The notes below the pieces were generated by a model. The model saw only the letters and a program-made list of their open reading frames with translations. It did no database searches and was not told the origin of the DNA. Below are positions 1 to 9,526 of a stretch of DNA of 64,000 bases, piece after piece. This stretch comes from Puniceibacterium sediminis (GTDB lineage: Bacteria > Pseudomonadota > Alphaproteobacteria > Rhodobacterales > Rhodobacteraceae): NCBI RefSeq assembly GCF_900188035.1, contig NZ_FZNN01000006.1:1-64000 (forward strand), written 5' to 3'. The translations under genes and the position numbers were made by a program. Each line of letters opens with the position of its first letter. Position 1 is the first letter of the stretch.

Positions 1-373
1 TCCGGAGCCTCAACAACATCATCGAATGGCGCGGCAAGCCCAGGACCATCCGCGTGGATAACGGCCCTGAATACATCAGCCATGCGCTGCTGGAATGGGC
101 TGAGAAACACGGCATCGCCCTCGCGCACATCCAGCCGGGCCAGCCGCAACAGAACGCCTGCATCGAGCGCTATAATCGCAAGGTCAGGCACGAATGGCTG
201 GACCAATACATCATCAACAGCATCAAGGAGACCCAACACTTTGCCACACAGTGGCTCTGGACTTACAACAACCCCTCTCATGGTTTGCACGCAAACCACT
301 GCCGGGCAGCGGACCGACCGAACATGGGCATCGGCGGCATCACACCCGCAAGAAACTGAAAATGGCTGCGTAA
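1..373 (+). pseudogene. IS3-family transposase (OrfB), 3' fragment, frameshifted
   Basis: The reading frame is open from the window edge (base 3) and encodes the C-terminal half of an IS3-type DDE integrase: LNNIIEWRGKPRTIRVDNGP with the second catalytic Asp in VDNGPEY, then QPGQPQQNACIERYN with the third acidic residue, then a NRKVRHEWLD segment. Near the end the usual YNNDRPNMGIGGITPA stretch is interrupted after TYNN by about 13 extra residues. The tail is then shifted by one base, so the read frame stops at 359, while the neighbouring frame gives KLKMAA and TAA at 371-373, the ending I expect for this subgroup. The 5' part lies outside the window. I read it as a decayed insertion sequence, not an active one. 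Confidence 0.85.
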
Positions 374-396
374 ATTCTACGACCTCGTCACGTTAA

Positions 397-811
397 AAAC
401 GGGAGGATTACCACCTGCCGGTCAGCGGGCAAGCGGACTTCTGCGTCGAGGCGCTGAACGAGGCCATCTATCGGTTTGGACCGCCGGACATCATGAACAG
501 CGATCAAGGATCTCAATTCACGTCGTTTGCCTGGACAGACCGCCTACGGCGGATGGGCGTCCACATATCGATGGATGGCAAACCTGGACAACATCTTCAT
601 CGAACGCCTGTGGCGCACGCTGAAATACGAGTGCGTCTATCTGCATGCCTGGGAGACCGGGTCTCAGGCCCACGCGGGTGTCCGGAAATGGATGGAATTC
701 TACAATCACCTCCGCCCGCACCAAGCCCTTGGCGGACAACCACCCGCGGTGGTCTACTCGCTGAAAGTCGCCGCACCGCAACCCGATCAGCAGGAGCAGA
801 TCAGAACTTAA
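397..811 (+). pseudogene. IS3-family transposase, second C-terminal fragment with internal deletion and frameshift
   Basis: Starting in mid-protein after a stop at 394-396, this fragment reads DYHLPVSGQADFCVEALNEA, then NSDQGSQFTS (catalytic Asp), then GVHISMDGK. At about 580 the frame breaks: the typical sequence continues with a few residues and DNIFIERLWRTLKYECVYL, which is found in another frame from about 583 to 811. A short deletion at that point therefore explains the shift. The tail FYNHLRPHQALGGQPPAVVY is typical of IS3 OrfB proteins of the IS2/IS1400-like type. It differs in sequence from the fragment ending at 373, so two separate elements are represented. No intact terminal inverted repeats were seen. 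Confidence 0.85.
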
Positions 812-1109
812 AAAGCGCCAGAGCCTGTCCAATGAATGGGGAGCACCTCAAACCTATATTTGAAAGGTAATAAGCGTCGAACCCAGCATGGCCGGTCCTT
901 AAGCTTCTCGTCCCGGCTCCGTATAAGAAACAGGTCCCCCACAGCAAGACATCGGGCGCCGCGGCTTCGATCTGGTCATGGCCGATCACTTGACTGCGTG
1001 GCGATCAACGGTGCGGCAAAGTTGGAAGGTATCATCGCTGCTGGCGTAGCCCGAAAGCGGACGCAGCGGGTCAGTGCAATGTTATCGTATTATGTGATCG
1101 GCGACATCT
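812..1109. other. no recognisable gene (about 300 bp between transposase remnants)
   Basis: Short open frames run on both strands, but none shows a family signature or a convincing ribosome binding site. The stretch lies between transposase remnants and may itself be decayed mobile DNA. The right-hand frame at 1010-1110 is continuous with the istA-like remnant that follows but does not resemble IstA there. Confidence 0.4.
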
Positions 1110-1330
1110 ACGGCCGCTCTGGTAAGGGGATGAACAAAGGCAAGATCGAAGGACTGACCAGCTATTCCCGTCGCAACGGCATGGTGCCAATGCCCTGCTT
1201 TGCGGGGTGGAATGCATTCAACGATGACCTAGTCGGATAATGCCGCAGGCGGCAGGGCGATACCCTACGCGGCTACAAGATCAGCATAGGTGAACGCGAG
1301 GTTGCCGTACCCCCTCTCGCCAGCATCCTG
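1110..1330 (+). pseudogene. IS21-family transposase IstA remnant, interrupted by a stop
   Basis: The frame reads YGRSGKGMNKGKIEG then YSRRNGMVPMPCFAGWNAFN, which matches the conserved IstA segment (K..NKGKVEG..Y.RRN..VP.P.F.....N). It is followed by an in-frame TAA at 1238-1240. Directly after the stop the same frame continues CRRRQGDTLRGYKISIGER, which is again the IstA sequence expected at that point. The gene therefore carries a nonsense change and lacks both ends. There is no IstB partner in the window. Confidence 0.7.
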
Positions 1331-1546
1331 CGGATTCGCCTGTCTGCCAGTGGGACGCGATAGCGTGCTGAAGTCGGGCACTGCCCGGTTCAGGCTGAGC
1401 AGGCGCAACAGGCTCTCGACGAACCCGGGCGTCTGGCGCTTGAGCGCCTCATTGCAGGCTGGCCAGTTCCTGGCTTCGCAGGTTGGGGGCGCGATCTGAT
1501 CATGCCGCTCTGCTACCAGGCTGGTTTCACGAGATGAATCCCTCAC
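1265..1546 (-). pseudogene. IS5-family transposase remnant with internal deletion
   Basis: On the minus strand residues 27-37 read NWPACNEALKR, the N-terminal motif of IS5/IS903-like transposases (NWPAYNEALKRRGSL). This joins directly to QTPGFVESLLRLLSLNRAVP and DFSTLSR, which normally lies tens of residues further on. The join looks like an internal deletion that kept the frame. After DFSTLSR the similarity ends. The recognisable part covers about 1355-1468. It overlaps the end of the opposing istA remnant, so its outer parts may belong to other decayed DNA. Confidence 0.65.
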
Positions 1547-1579
1547 GAGATTTATGCGTCAAAGCCATGTGGCTTGGCA

Positions 1580-2659
1580 CTAGGCGGATGCTTCAGGGCC
1601 CTTTGCGCTGTTGGAATGCCTCCGCGCCCAGAACAGGCTGTTGGCCCACCTTTTCTCGCAACTGTAGACGTGGCATCTTGCGGTCAGATAATCCTGCACA
1701 CCGCTGGCCACGTTTTCGGCGTAAGCCTGCATTTTCTGGCGATCCTGGGCGACAAAAGCGTCTGCGGCCTGGATTGCGGACCATAGCGCTGTGGTCATGC
1801 CATGAGATGACAGCGGATCGAAGGCTGCAGATGCATCACCGATGGCGACCCAACCGGCCCCGATTGCCGGGGCTATCCAACTGCTATTCGTTGTGATGCG
1901 TGTCGGATGGCCGGAACTTCCATAGCCGTAGTCGGACAAATAGGCGGATATAACCTTTGTTCTGCGCGCATTCGCGTCCAATTCAGTACTGTCAAATCCT
2001 GGCAGGTCCGCATCCGAATAGAAATTCACGACAACGCGGCGATCCGCAAGCACAGACATATACCACCAGCCCCGCTCTTCCGCCTCAATGAGGGTGACTG
2101 GTCGGGGCTCTTCCCGGTCGGAACTGGAGAACACTGCGTACTGACAGCTTAGCTTGTCGGCCTGAAACCGGGGCGAGAATTTTGAGGCGACAATTGCCTT
2201 TCGCCCCGTGGCATCAAAAACGAAATTGGCCTCGATACACGTCTCGCCCGTGTCCAGTCGCCAATGTCCGTCAGTAATGCGCAGATCAACGACGTCGCGC
2301 TCCATCTTTTCGGCACCGGCGGCGATCGCCTGCGCAGAAAGAGCATCCTCAAAGGCCCCGCGATCCAAGACGATGGGAGCCCCTTCGATTTGAGAAATTG
2401 CGTTGCGCTGGATTAATGTCTCGCTGCCCCATGCCGAATAGGTGCTGTGGGCGTGCCTGTGCACTTCGGATCGCAACATGGCATCCGACCCGAGGGTTTT
2501 GAGCAATGGGATCGCGGCAGCGCTGAGATGCTCGCCCGGCTTGAACGTGTCGCGACGATCCGCAGCGATCCAAACAGGGCGCAGGCCGCCCTGGGCGAGG
2601 CGCAAAGCGGCGGCAGCACCCGCGATCCCTCCGCCCAGGACGGCAACCGCATGGATCAA
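1580..2659 (-). CDS. LodB/GoxB-like FAD-dependent maturation flavoprotein
   Basis: A 359-residue flavoprotein with an N-terminal Rossmann FAD motif (LGGGIAGAAAALRLA, about residues 8-22) and the GDASAAFDPLSSHGM motif near residues 273-287 seen in the tryptophan halogenase / LodB group. LodB-type proteins are needed for post-translational formation of the cysteine tryptophylquinone cofactor in LodA-type oxidases. The gene starts inside the last codons of the LodA-like gene upstream (ATGA overlap, 2656-2659), so the two are translationally coupled. The length fits the family (about 360-370). The function in cofactor biogenesis is inferred from this pairing; alone it would only be called an FAD-dependent oxidoreductase. 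Confidence 0.8.
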   Translation of the reverse strand: MIHAVAVLGGGIAGAAAALRLAQGGLRPVWIAADRRDTFKPGEHLSAAAIPLLKTLGSDAMLRSEVHRHAHSTYSAWGSETLIQRNAISQIEGAPIVLDRGAFEDALSAQAIAAGAEKMERDVVDLRITDGHWRLDTGETCIEANFVFDATGRKAIVASKFSPRFQADKLSCQYAVFSSSDREEPRPVTLIEAEERGWWYMSVLADRRVVVNFYSDADLPGFDSTELDANARRTKVISAYLSDYGYGSSGHPTRITTNSSWIAPAIGAGWVAIGDASAAFDPLSSHGMTTALWSAIQAADAFVAQDRQKMQAYAENVASGVQDYLTARCHVYSCEKRWANSLFWARRHSNSAKGPEASA

Positions 2660-4683
2660 TTGGGCAGCATTCCCTGTCCGGGGTTCCAGTCGAACCGCGT
2701 CTCCATGTTGTCGGCATGCTGCATTTCAACAAAGACATCGCCCCGTGGGGAGGGCATTCTGACGACAAAGCCCATGCGTTCCCACACGGTAATCATATTG
2801 GTGATCCCGTCCCAGTAACTGCCATTGGCATGATATCCGATCCCCGCAGCGCCGCGCGACCAGTTGACCCGGTTGGCAAGAAACTTTTCACGTTCCTCTT
2901 CTGACAGGGTCTCGTCAAGACCAGCTGTATAGTAGGGCTCCGGCAACACATCGATGGGCAGCAGAGCTGGCCACCAGACGGCGGTGGGATAGTTCTGTTG
3001 CATCAGCACCTGCTGGCAGCTGAATGCGTCGCACTGCCAAGGCAACCCCATCCAGCGTGTCAGATCCCCCGCCATCTGGGGCCCGATTGGCGGCGGGGTG
3101 CCGTCAAATCCGCCAAAGGCGACCTCGGGCGTCAACAGGCGACCGAGGTTCTGGTTCAGGCTCGCACGGTCCCCGTGCGCGATGCGAAACGGCTCGGACG
3201 TATCATCGTAATTGCGCGCATACATTTCTTTGAGCCGCAGGTAATAGGTCAGCTCCACGCCGGGGTGGAACGCGCCGCCCGAGCACGGTTCGAGTGCTGC
3301 CTGAGTCAGCGCGCCGGGCTGCAGTTCCAATGGGATATCGTCGAATGTCTGGTAGTCCGTCACGACATCCTCGGCCACTTGGCCGTCATAATCGTCGACG
3401 AATTGTCCAGCGGCCCAGGCGCGCAGATATTCATATTGCAGCTTGGGAAACTGGAACCATTGCAGCGGGCTGCCGTCATAATTGACCCCGTCCCCCAGCA
3501 TATAAGGGATCTTCAGCCGCTCTTCGAGATAGGCGGTGTCGCTCAGATTGTACGGGTCACGGAAAAGATCGAATATCTGCTCGCGGAATGCGGCATTTGC
3601 AGGATCAGGATTGGCCAGTTGCGCAACATATTCTGGATCACCAAGATCACCAATCGCCATCCATCCCTGACGCAGGTTTGCGGCTTGCGTCACCCATTCC
3701 ATCAGTGCCAGCCGCCTGAATGTCGGATAGATGTATGTCATGAAGGACAGCGGCAGCTCCGGCAGCTCCGACCATCCCTCCTGAACGTTCATATCCGCGA
3801 TCACGTCATAAAGCGTGGTGATGGGCGGAATTTCGGGCGCGAAGTTTGGCCCGACGCAGGCCACCCAGGACGGCTCCGCTTCGAACACCTCTTCGCCAAT
3901 TTTGACGTTTGCGGTCACCGGCCCATCGCACCAATCATCATGCCAGGCATTGTTATCGGCAAAACTTGTGATGGCGGCCCCGCTGGGTGAATTCGAGACA
4001 CCATCTGGCGGCACCACCATCAAACGTCCCGCGTCGTCGGTCTGCAACCTCCCCAGGCCGACAGCTGCTGCGTCAGACTGGCCACCCCAGAAAGTGCCCG
4101 CAAACTGGTACGCAGCGTCGGTGCCAGCAAGGTTCGTGTCGAGGCCAGAGATCTGGCGCGCACCGCCATCGATAATCAAATTCTCTTCTCGGTCCTGATC
4201 TGTCACAAAGTACTGATTTCTTTTTTGCGAAGGCAGTCCCGGGGCCAGATCACCATTGTCGAGCGGGTTGTTGAACCCGTACCAATTTGCCTTTGTGTTT
4301 GCCAAATGAACGCCCCACGTGATGCCCTCGCCGGTCACTTCACCGATGATGTCGTCATTTGCATCGAACGCATAGACGCGGAAACGCTGAACCTGTTTCT
4401 TGATCTTTTCCAATCCGTCTTTGAAATTGCCATCACTGGGCATGGGTGGCAGACCGGGCACTTCGGGGGCAAAAAACCACTTTTCAGACCCGCCAACCCG
4501 GCAAATTCCAAGCGCCGGGTAGATCCGCACTTTGGCTACGGCTGCGTCCGGCGGCGCAAGTGCGTAAGCGTTTTGTTGATTGATGTTCGCGCGGGCGGGC
4601 CATGGCGCGCCTGCGATCAACGCTGCACTGGACGCCATACCAAGAAACTGGCGGCGCGATTTGAAAGACTTTTGATCTGACAT
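2656..4683 (-). CDS. LodA/GoxA-like quinoprotein amino-acid oxidase with Tat signal peptide
   Basis: A 675-residue protein. The mature part begins with VRIYPALGICRVGGSEKWFF and EVPGLPPM, the N-terminal signature of the LodA family (lysine epsilon-oxidase, glycine oxidase GoxA). These use a self-processed cysteine tryptophylquinone and release H2O2 and ammonia. C556 (in CDAFSCQQ) or C551, and W608 (in NRVNWSRG), are my candidates for the cofactor pair; this assignment needs alignment. Residues 9-15 (SRRQFLG) followed by a hydrophobic stretch and APWPARA form a good twin-arginine signal, cleavage near 32, which implies folded export to the periplasm. An AGGA Shine-Dalgarno precedes the ATG. The partner flavoprotein gene overlaps by 4 bp. 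Substrate unknown. Confidence 0.82.
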   Translation of the reverse strand: MSDQKSFKSRRQFLGMASSAALIAGAPWPARANINQQNAYALAPPDAAVAKVRIYPALGICRVGGSEKWFFAPEVPGLPPMPSDGNFKDGLEKIKKQVQRFRVYAFDANDDIIGEVTGEGITWGVHLANTKANWYGFNNPLDNGDLAPGLPSQKRNQYFVTDQDREENLIIDGGARQISGLDTNLAGTDAAYQFAGTFWGGQSDAAAVGLGRLQTDDAGRLMVVPPDGVSNSPSGAAITSFADNNAWHDDWCDGPVTANVKIGEEVFEAEPSWVACVGPNFAPEIPPITTLYDVIADMNVQEGWSELPELPLSFMTYIYPTFRRLALMEWVTQAANLRQGWMAIGDLGDPEYVAQLANPDPANAAFREQIFDLFRDPYNLSDTAYLEERLKIPYMLGDGVNYDGSPLQWFQFPKLQYEYLRAWAAGQFVDDYDGQVAEDVVTDYQTFDDIPLELQPGALTQAALEPCSGGAFHPGVELTYYLRLKEMYARNYDDTSEPFRIAHGDRASLNQNLGRLLTPEVAFGGFDGTPPPIGPQMAGDLTRWMGLPWQCDAFSCQQVLMQQNYPTAVWWPALLPIDVLPEPYYTAGLDETLSEEEREKFLANRVNWSRGAAGIGYHANGSYWDGITNMITVWERMGFVVRMPSPRGDVFVEMQHADNMETRFDWNPGQGMLPN

Positions 4684-4897
4684 AATGTGATCCTAAAAAA
4701 TATTTAGATGAATAGGGATCATCACTGTAAAGGCGAAAATAATCAACCAGAAGGTGTACGAACTCGAGGACCCCTTGGATCTGACATCTCTGCGGGACTT
4801 TGCTGCGCCGCAGTAAATCCTCGTTTCGGAACCTACTGCCCGGTGGCGATGCTACTGGTTCAGCTCTTGCGGCTCGGTAGCTGCGGGCGGCGGCGGT

Positions 4898-6133
4898 TCA
4901 GTCACCGGGATCTTCGCTCAGGGCGCGGGGTTCGATCTTGACACCGCTGTGGATCGCGGCGCCGGGATAGGCGATGACGCGTTCGCCGGGCACGAGCCCC
5001 TCCATGACTTCCGCCGTGTCACCCGTCATGTGGCCAACCTCGACATAGCGGAGCGCGGCACGGCCATCTTCTTCCACGAAGACGGCCCAACGTTCGGCAT
5101 GGCGGAAAAGCGCGCTTTGCGAGATCTGCAGGACATCCTCGCCCGCCCAGGTAACGATGCGCACAAAAACCCGGTACTGGTCACCAAGCCCCTGCCGCTG
5201 CTCCGGTGGGGATAGGATATCGAGCAGAAGGCGCACACGCTGTTCTTCGATGCCCAGGGCCGAAACGCGGGCAAATGCCGAAGGGTCAATCCGGCGCACC
5301 TGCGCTTTGATCACGCCCTTGCCGCCCCAGCGTTCGACATAGGCGCCTGCGCCACTTTCGATTTCCACTGCGTCGGTGGACAGCAGATCAACCTCGATTT
5401 CAAGATCCGACAGGTCGCCAATGGTCAACAGGGCGGTCCCGGCTTCGACCAGCCGGGCGTTGACGTCGACAACATCGAGAACGATTCCATCCTGAGGCGC
5501 GGTGATGCGAAGACAGCACTCGCCGGGTTCGCTGTCGGGATCAGGCATGGTCGGGGCCGAAAGCTGGGCCTCCATGCGCACCTTCGTCGCTTTACGCTGC
5601 TCCAGTTCGTAAAGCGCAACGTCCCGTTCCGCCCGGGCGGTTATCGCGCTTTGCTCGGCATCTTCCAGCATCGTGACAGACACCGTACCGCGTTTGGCCA
5701 GAATCTGGGTGCGCTCCAGCTCGACCTCGATATGCGCAAGCTCCGCATCACTACGCGTGAGGTTGGCCTCGGCCAGCCGCACTGCGGCGGCAGCTTCCTC
5801 AACCGACACTTCGGCAAGCCGACGGGCACGCGCGTCAAGAAAGGCAGGTTCGCCCGGCTGAATGACGGCAACCACTGTACTGCCCTTTGCTACCTGATCA
5901 CCCACATCGACAGGGGACCGCAGGGTGTTGCCCGTCACCGGGGCGATGACCGCCCACTTTTCGCGCACTTTGGTGACTCCTTCGCCCGCGACGGTGACTT
6001 CCATCGGGCCGCGCCGGGCTTCGGAAAGGTCAACAAGCACTGGCTTGGGCAGCAGCGCCCAGACAAGCGTCCCAAGGAGGATTGCGGCAAGCGAGATGCC
6101 TGCGATGATCCGAAGCATACGCATCTGGTTCAT
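4898..6133 (-). CDS. HlyD-family periplasmic adaptor (membrane fusion) protein
   Basis: 411 residues with one N-terminal membrane anchor (IIAGISLAAILLGTLVWALL, about 9-28). Next comes a biotinyl-lipoyl-like half (VIAPVTGNTLRSPVDVGDQV), then a long charged alpha-helical hairpin rich in Ala/Glu/Arg (about 105-190). The second lipoyl half (RITAPQDGIVLDVVDVNARL) and a beta-barrel follow. This is the MacA/HlyD architecture, which bridges an inner-membrane transporter to the periplasm or an outer-membrane channel. It is the last gene of a three-gene operon and overlaps the permease by 4 bp (6130-6133). No TolC-type gene is adjacent. Cargo cannot be told from the sequence. Confidence 0.85.
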   Translation of the reverse strand: MNQMRMLRIIAGISLAAILLGTLVWALLPKPVLVDLSEARRGPMEVTVAGEGVTKVREKWAVIAPVTGNTLRSPVDVGDQVAKGSTVVAVIQPGEPAFLDARARRLAEVSVEEAAAAVRLAEANLTRSDAELAHIEVELERTQILAKRGTVSVTMLEDAEQSAITARAERDVALYELEQRKATKVRMEAQLSAPTMPDPDSEPGECCLRITAPQDGIVLDVVDVNARLVEAGTALLTIGDLSDLEIEVDLLSTDAVEIESGAGAYVERWGGKGVIKAQVRRIDPSAFARVSALGIEEQRVRLLLDILSPPEQRQGLGDQYRVFVRIVTWAGEDVLQISQSALFRHAERWAVFVEEDGRAALRYVEVGHMTGDTAEVMEGLVPGERVIAYPGAAIHSGVKIEPRALSEDPGD

Positions 6134-8496
6134 TCTTTCTGTTTCAATGCACTGACAATATCGATGCGGTCCAGCCTGCGCCTGACGAACAGAACGGCGC
6201 CCAAAGCCGAGCCTATTACGATCAGAGCGGCCAGCGCAAAGGTGCGTTGGGTGACGACAACCGGGATGGTGACCACATCAGTGGAAAAGCCCTCTGCCAT
6301 GAGCAGCGCGAAACCGTATCCGGCAAGCCATCCCAGTGGAATTGCGAAGACGGTCAGCACCATCTGTTCGACCACCAGAACATAGCTTACCTCGGACCGG
6401 CGGAATCCCAGCACGCGCAGGCTCGCCAATTCATGGGCGCGCTCGGCCAACTGGATGCGGGCGGCGTTGTAAATGACCCCGACCGTGATCAGCATCCCGA
6501 GTGTGGCAAAGATCAGCGACATGGAGACAAGGCTTTCGGTGAGGGTGTCGACGAATTCGGCGCGCACATCTTCCCACAGGGTAAAGCCCGCGATGGCCGG
6601 GGTTTCCTGCACCTTGGCTTGCAGATCAGCCAGCCGGTTCTGGTCGATGGCGAGATGAATCATGTTGACCTGCGGTGTCTGCCTCAGCCAGTGAAACAGT
6701 GTTTCGCGATCCAGATAGGCATCCTGCCCAAGGCTCTGGCGGAATACCGAGGCGACGGGCACCTGCCACGTCTCGCGCGGCGGGCTCAGCAAGTCGAGGC
6801 GCAAGCTGTCGCCCGGCGCGACGCCCAGACGCCGGGCTAGTTCTTCGGGTAGATCAACACCCGCGGTCGACGGCGTGATCGGATGACCTTCGGGATCGAG
6901 GATCTGGGTCAGCGCGGCCCCCGGCGCGCGCGCCTGTAGTGTCACAAGCCGCGTGCGCGTGCCGTTCACCAACCGGATCGGAATGGCATAGATGCCTTCG
7001 GCCCGCAGCACGCCGGGCAGATTGCCCGCGTCGATCACCGCGCTGTCATTCAAGTTGCCGCTGAGGGTGAGCGTGACATCCTGCCGGTTTGTTTCGTCAA
7101 AGAGTTCCTGCATGATCAGATCGATCGCATCGAAGGTGAAGAACGACACCACCAGAACGGCAACGGATCCCGAAACCCCGAAAATCGTCACAGCCGCGCG
7201 CCCCGGCCAGCGGATAATCGAGCGAACGATCATCATCGTGGTTTGACGCAGAGAGAGCATTTCCCCCAGACTGTCGGCCCAGCCGCGTTGAAAACGGGGG
7301 GGCGCAGGCGGCGACATCGCGACCGAAGGGGCAAGCCGAACAGAGGCGCGCACCGCGCGCAGGGCACCGATGATCACGGTCGCCATGCCCAGTATGCCCG
7401 AGATCACCAGCGGCCCGGGGCCGGGGCGATAAAGCAGCCAGGGAAATCGAAAGAACTCGGTATACATCTCGGTCATCTCGCGGCCCAGCCACCAGCCAAA
7501 GCCCCAGCCAATCAACACGCCAAGGATGCCGATGCCCGCGGTCATCTTGAGATAGTGCAGCGCAATCGTCCGGGTGCTGTACCCCACCGCCTTGAACAAT
7601 CCGATCTGCGCGCGGTCAAGTGCGACGAGACGACCGAGAACCATGTTCACCAGGAAGGCCGACACAACCAGAAAGATCGGCGGCTGCACCGTGGCCAAGG
7701 CCCCCAGCTGCTTCAACTCACCCTCGATGAAGACATTCGACACCTGCCGGTCCCGCCCGTAGGCACCGGTGCCGCCATAAGGCGCAAGAATGCGATCCAC
7801 CGCGTCGATGACGGCGGCCTCGTTGGCGTCGCGCGACAGGCTGAGGGTGAGATCGTTGAACGCCCCTTCGAGATCCTTGACCGGGGCGGCGGCGGTTTCG
7901 CGCATCCAGATCAGGCCGAAATGCCGGTCATCCGGCATCAGTGCGCCAGCGCCGATTGTATAGATATATTCGGGCGACAGCACGATGCCAGTCACCACCA
8001 GTTCGCGCTTGCGGCCGTTGAGAATGGCGCGAAAGGTGTCGCCCGGCCTGAGTTCGTTAGCCTCGGCGAAGGGTTCGGAAATGGCGACCTCGTCCTGTTG
8101 CAGCGCCTCGGGCAACCGGCCATGACGGATCAGTGGCACGTTCAGGATGGCCCCGCCCGAGGCAGGCAGCGAAATCACCCGGGCCGAAGCCGGTTCAGTC
8201 ATGTTTTCAAGATCGAGAAGTGCTGTGAAAACGACGCGCCCTTCCACCCGCTTCACGCCGTCGATCCGGGCGATTTCATCCAGAACCTGTTTCGGGGCGC
8301 GGGTGAGGCTAGAGAAGACATCGGCAAAGCGGTGGCGTTCGTAATAGACCGCGCGCGTTTCGTTCAGCGACCGCTGGGTCCCGGACGCAAGCATCATGAC
8401 CATGATACCGCACGCCAGAACCAGCGCGATGGCGAGGCTTTGGGCCCAGATATGGCGCAGGTCCCGCAGTAATTTGAGGTCGAGCGCACGCATCAC
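6130..8496 (-). CDS. FtsX/MacB-type ABC transporter permease, double FtsX domain
   Basis: 788 residues. TM1 lies near residues 17-37, followed by a large periplasmic domain. A first FtsX block spans about 270-400 ([40 protein letters not shown]), with another TM at about 445-465 and a second periplasmic domain. The C-terminal FtsX block (about 660-780) has [20 protein letters not shown] and a [14 protein letters not shown] coupling helix. The two-block layout fits transporters of the LolCE/DevC/HrtB superfamily that work mechanically on periplasmic or membrane substrates. The gene overlaps the ATPase by 4 bp upstream and the adaptor by 4 bp downstream, so all three should be made together. 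Confidence 0.88.
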   Translation of the reverse strand: MMRALDLKLLRDLRHIWAQSLAIALVLACGIMVMMLASGTQRSLNETRAVYYERHRFADVFSSLTRAPKQVLDEIARIDGVKRVEGRVVFTALLDLENMTEPASARVISLPASGGAILNVPLIRHGRLPEALQQDEVAISEPFAEANELRPGDTFRAILNGRKRELVVTGIVLSPEYIYTIGAGALMPDDRHFGLIWMRETAAAPVKDLEGAFNDLTLSLSRDANEAAVIDAVDRILAPYGGTGAYGRDRQVSNVFIEGELKQLGALATVQPPIFLVVSAFLVNMVLGRLVALDRAQIGLFKAVGYSTRTIALHYLKMTAGIGILGVLIGWGFGWWLGREMTEMYTEFFRFPWLLYRPGPGPLVISGILGMATVIIGALRAVRASVRLAPSVAMSPPAPPRFQRGWADSLGEMLSLRQTTMMIVRSIIRWPGRAAVTIFGVSGSVAVLVVSFFTFDAIDLIMQELFDETNRQDVTLTLSGNLNDSAVIDAGNLPGVLRAEGIYAIPIRLVNGTRTRLVTLQARAPGAALTQILDPEGHPITPSTAGVDLPEELARRLGVAPGDSLRLDLLSPPRETWQVPVASVFRQSLGQDAYLDRETLFHWLRQTPQVNMIHLAIDQNRLADLQAKVQETPAIAGFTLWEDVRAEFVDTLTESLVSMSLIFATLGMLITVGVIYNAARIQLAERAHELASLRVLGFRRSEVSYVLVVEQMVLTVFAIPLGWLAGYGFALLMAEGFSTDVVTIPVVVTQRTFALAALIVIGSALGAVLFVRRRLDRIDIVSALKQKE

Positions 8497-9200
8497 CAGC
8501 TGACCTCGGACGGAGCGACCCGATTGGCGTTTTCCTCGATACGCGAGATGCGACCGTCGGCCATGTATATGACACGGTGCGCAATCCGCCGGATTGCGGC
8601 GTTATGGGTGATCAGCGCGGTCGTCGTGCCCAGACTGCGATTTACCTCGATGAGGGCTTCCAGAACGGTAATACCAGTCTTGCTGTCAAGCGCACCTGTC
8701 GGCTCGTCGCAAAGCAGGATGTCCGGCCGCTTGGCAATGGCGCGCGCGATAGCGACGCGCTGTTGTTCGCCGCCCGAAAGCTCCGCCGGGAAATGCGACA
8801 TCCGGTCCGATAACCCCACGCGCTCCAGTGCTTCTTCCGGCGACATGGGGTTTTCGGCGATTTCGGTCACCAGCGCCACGTTTTCGCGGGCAGTGAGGCT
8901 GGGAACAAGATTGTAAAACTGGAACACGAAACCCACATGGTCACGCCGGAACTCCGTCAGGGCGCCGTCCGACAGGCCGGTGAGATCTTCCTTGCGGAAG
9001 AAGACGTGACCTTCGCTGGGTCTGTCGAGCCCGCCGAGGATATTGAGCAGAGTGGATTTGCCAGAACCCGAGGCGCCCAGAAGCACCACGACCTCTCCTT
9101 CGAAAAGAGAAAGATCAATGCCGCGCAAGGCATGCACGTCCACCGCTCCGGTGTGGTAGACTTTGGTGACATCGTCAGTTCTGAGAATGGGCATCCGCAT
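8493..9200 (-). CDS. LolD/MacB-type ABC transporter ATP-binding protein
   Basis: 235 residues with Walker [10 protein letters not shown] (about 42-50), Q-loop [10 protein letters not shown], signature [14 protein letters not shown], Walker [13 protein letters not shown] and an H-loop in ALITHNAA. Length and motif spelling are those of the MacB/LolD/FtsE clade that pairs with FtsX-type permeases. It is the first gene of the ATPase-permease-adaptor operon; the gap to the divergent or unrelated DNA upstream (9201-9526) must hold the promoter. The operon resembles hetero-exporters such as DevBCA, though here the gene order is ATPase, permease, adaptor. Confidence 0.9.
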   Translation of the reverse strand: MRMPILRTDDVTKVYHTGAVDVHALRGIDLSLFEGEVVVLLGASGSGKSTLLNILGGLDRPSEGHVFFRKEDLTGLSDGALTEFRRDHVGFVFQFYNLVPSLTARENVALVTEIAENPMSPEEALERVGLSDRMSHFPAELSGGEQQRVAIARAIAKRPDILLCDEPTGALDSKTGITVLEALIEVNRSLGTTTALITHNAAIRRIAHRVIYMADGRISRIEENANRVAPSEVSW

Positions 9201-9526
9201 CGGGTGGAGCTGACTTCCTGTTTCGTTCCCGATGTTTGTAAAAGATGACGCAAGCCGCAGTATTGATCTGCCGCAAGGTAGGCATGGTTGCCCTTGGTCT
9301 ACCGATTTTCGACGGTGCCCCGATCAGGACGTAAATGCCTTCTCAGCACCGAGCCGGACAATAGGAATTGCAGCCGGTTTTCAAAGCCGCATTGGTCCGG
9401 TCCCGCACGGGACGCGCGCACCTGAGGCAGGCATATGAATTGGTGAAAATCCTGCCTGTGGATGTGCAACACACTACCGGAGAAGCCTTGCAGCCAAAAT
9501 GATCGCCGCCAACTCTGGCTTCGCGC
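9201..9526. other. intergenic region, promoter of the export operon presumed
   Basis: 326 bp between the stop of the LacI-type gene and the start of the leftward ABC export operon, all transcribed leftwards. Short frames on both strands show no family signature. I see no palindromic operator or clear terminator here. Confidence 0.4.

Noticed and set aside
2998-3990. Rightward open frame of 330 codons inside the LodA-like gene
   Set aside because: The opposite strand encodes a clear LodA-family protein with a signal peptide and coupled partner; this frame has no recognisable domain.
7243-8472. Rightward open frame of 409 codons opposite the FtsX-type permease
   Set aside because: Very rich in His, Arg and Gln, as expected for the complement of a membrane-protein gene; no family signature.
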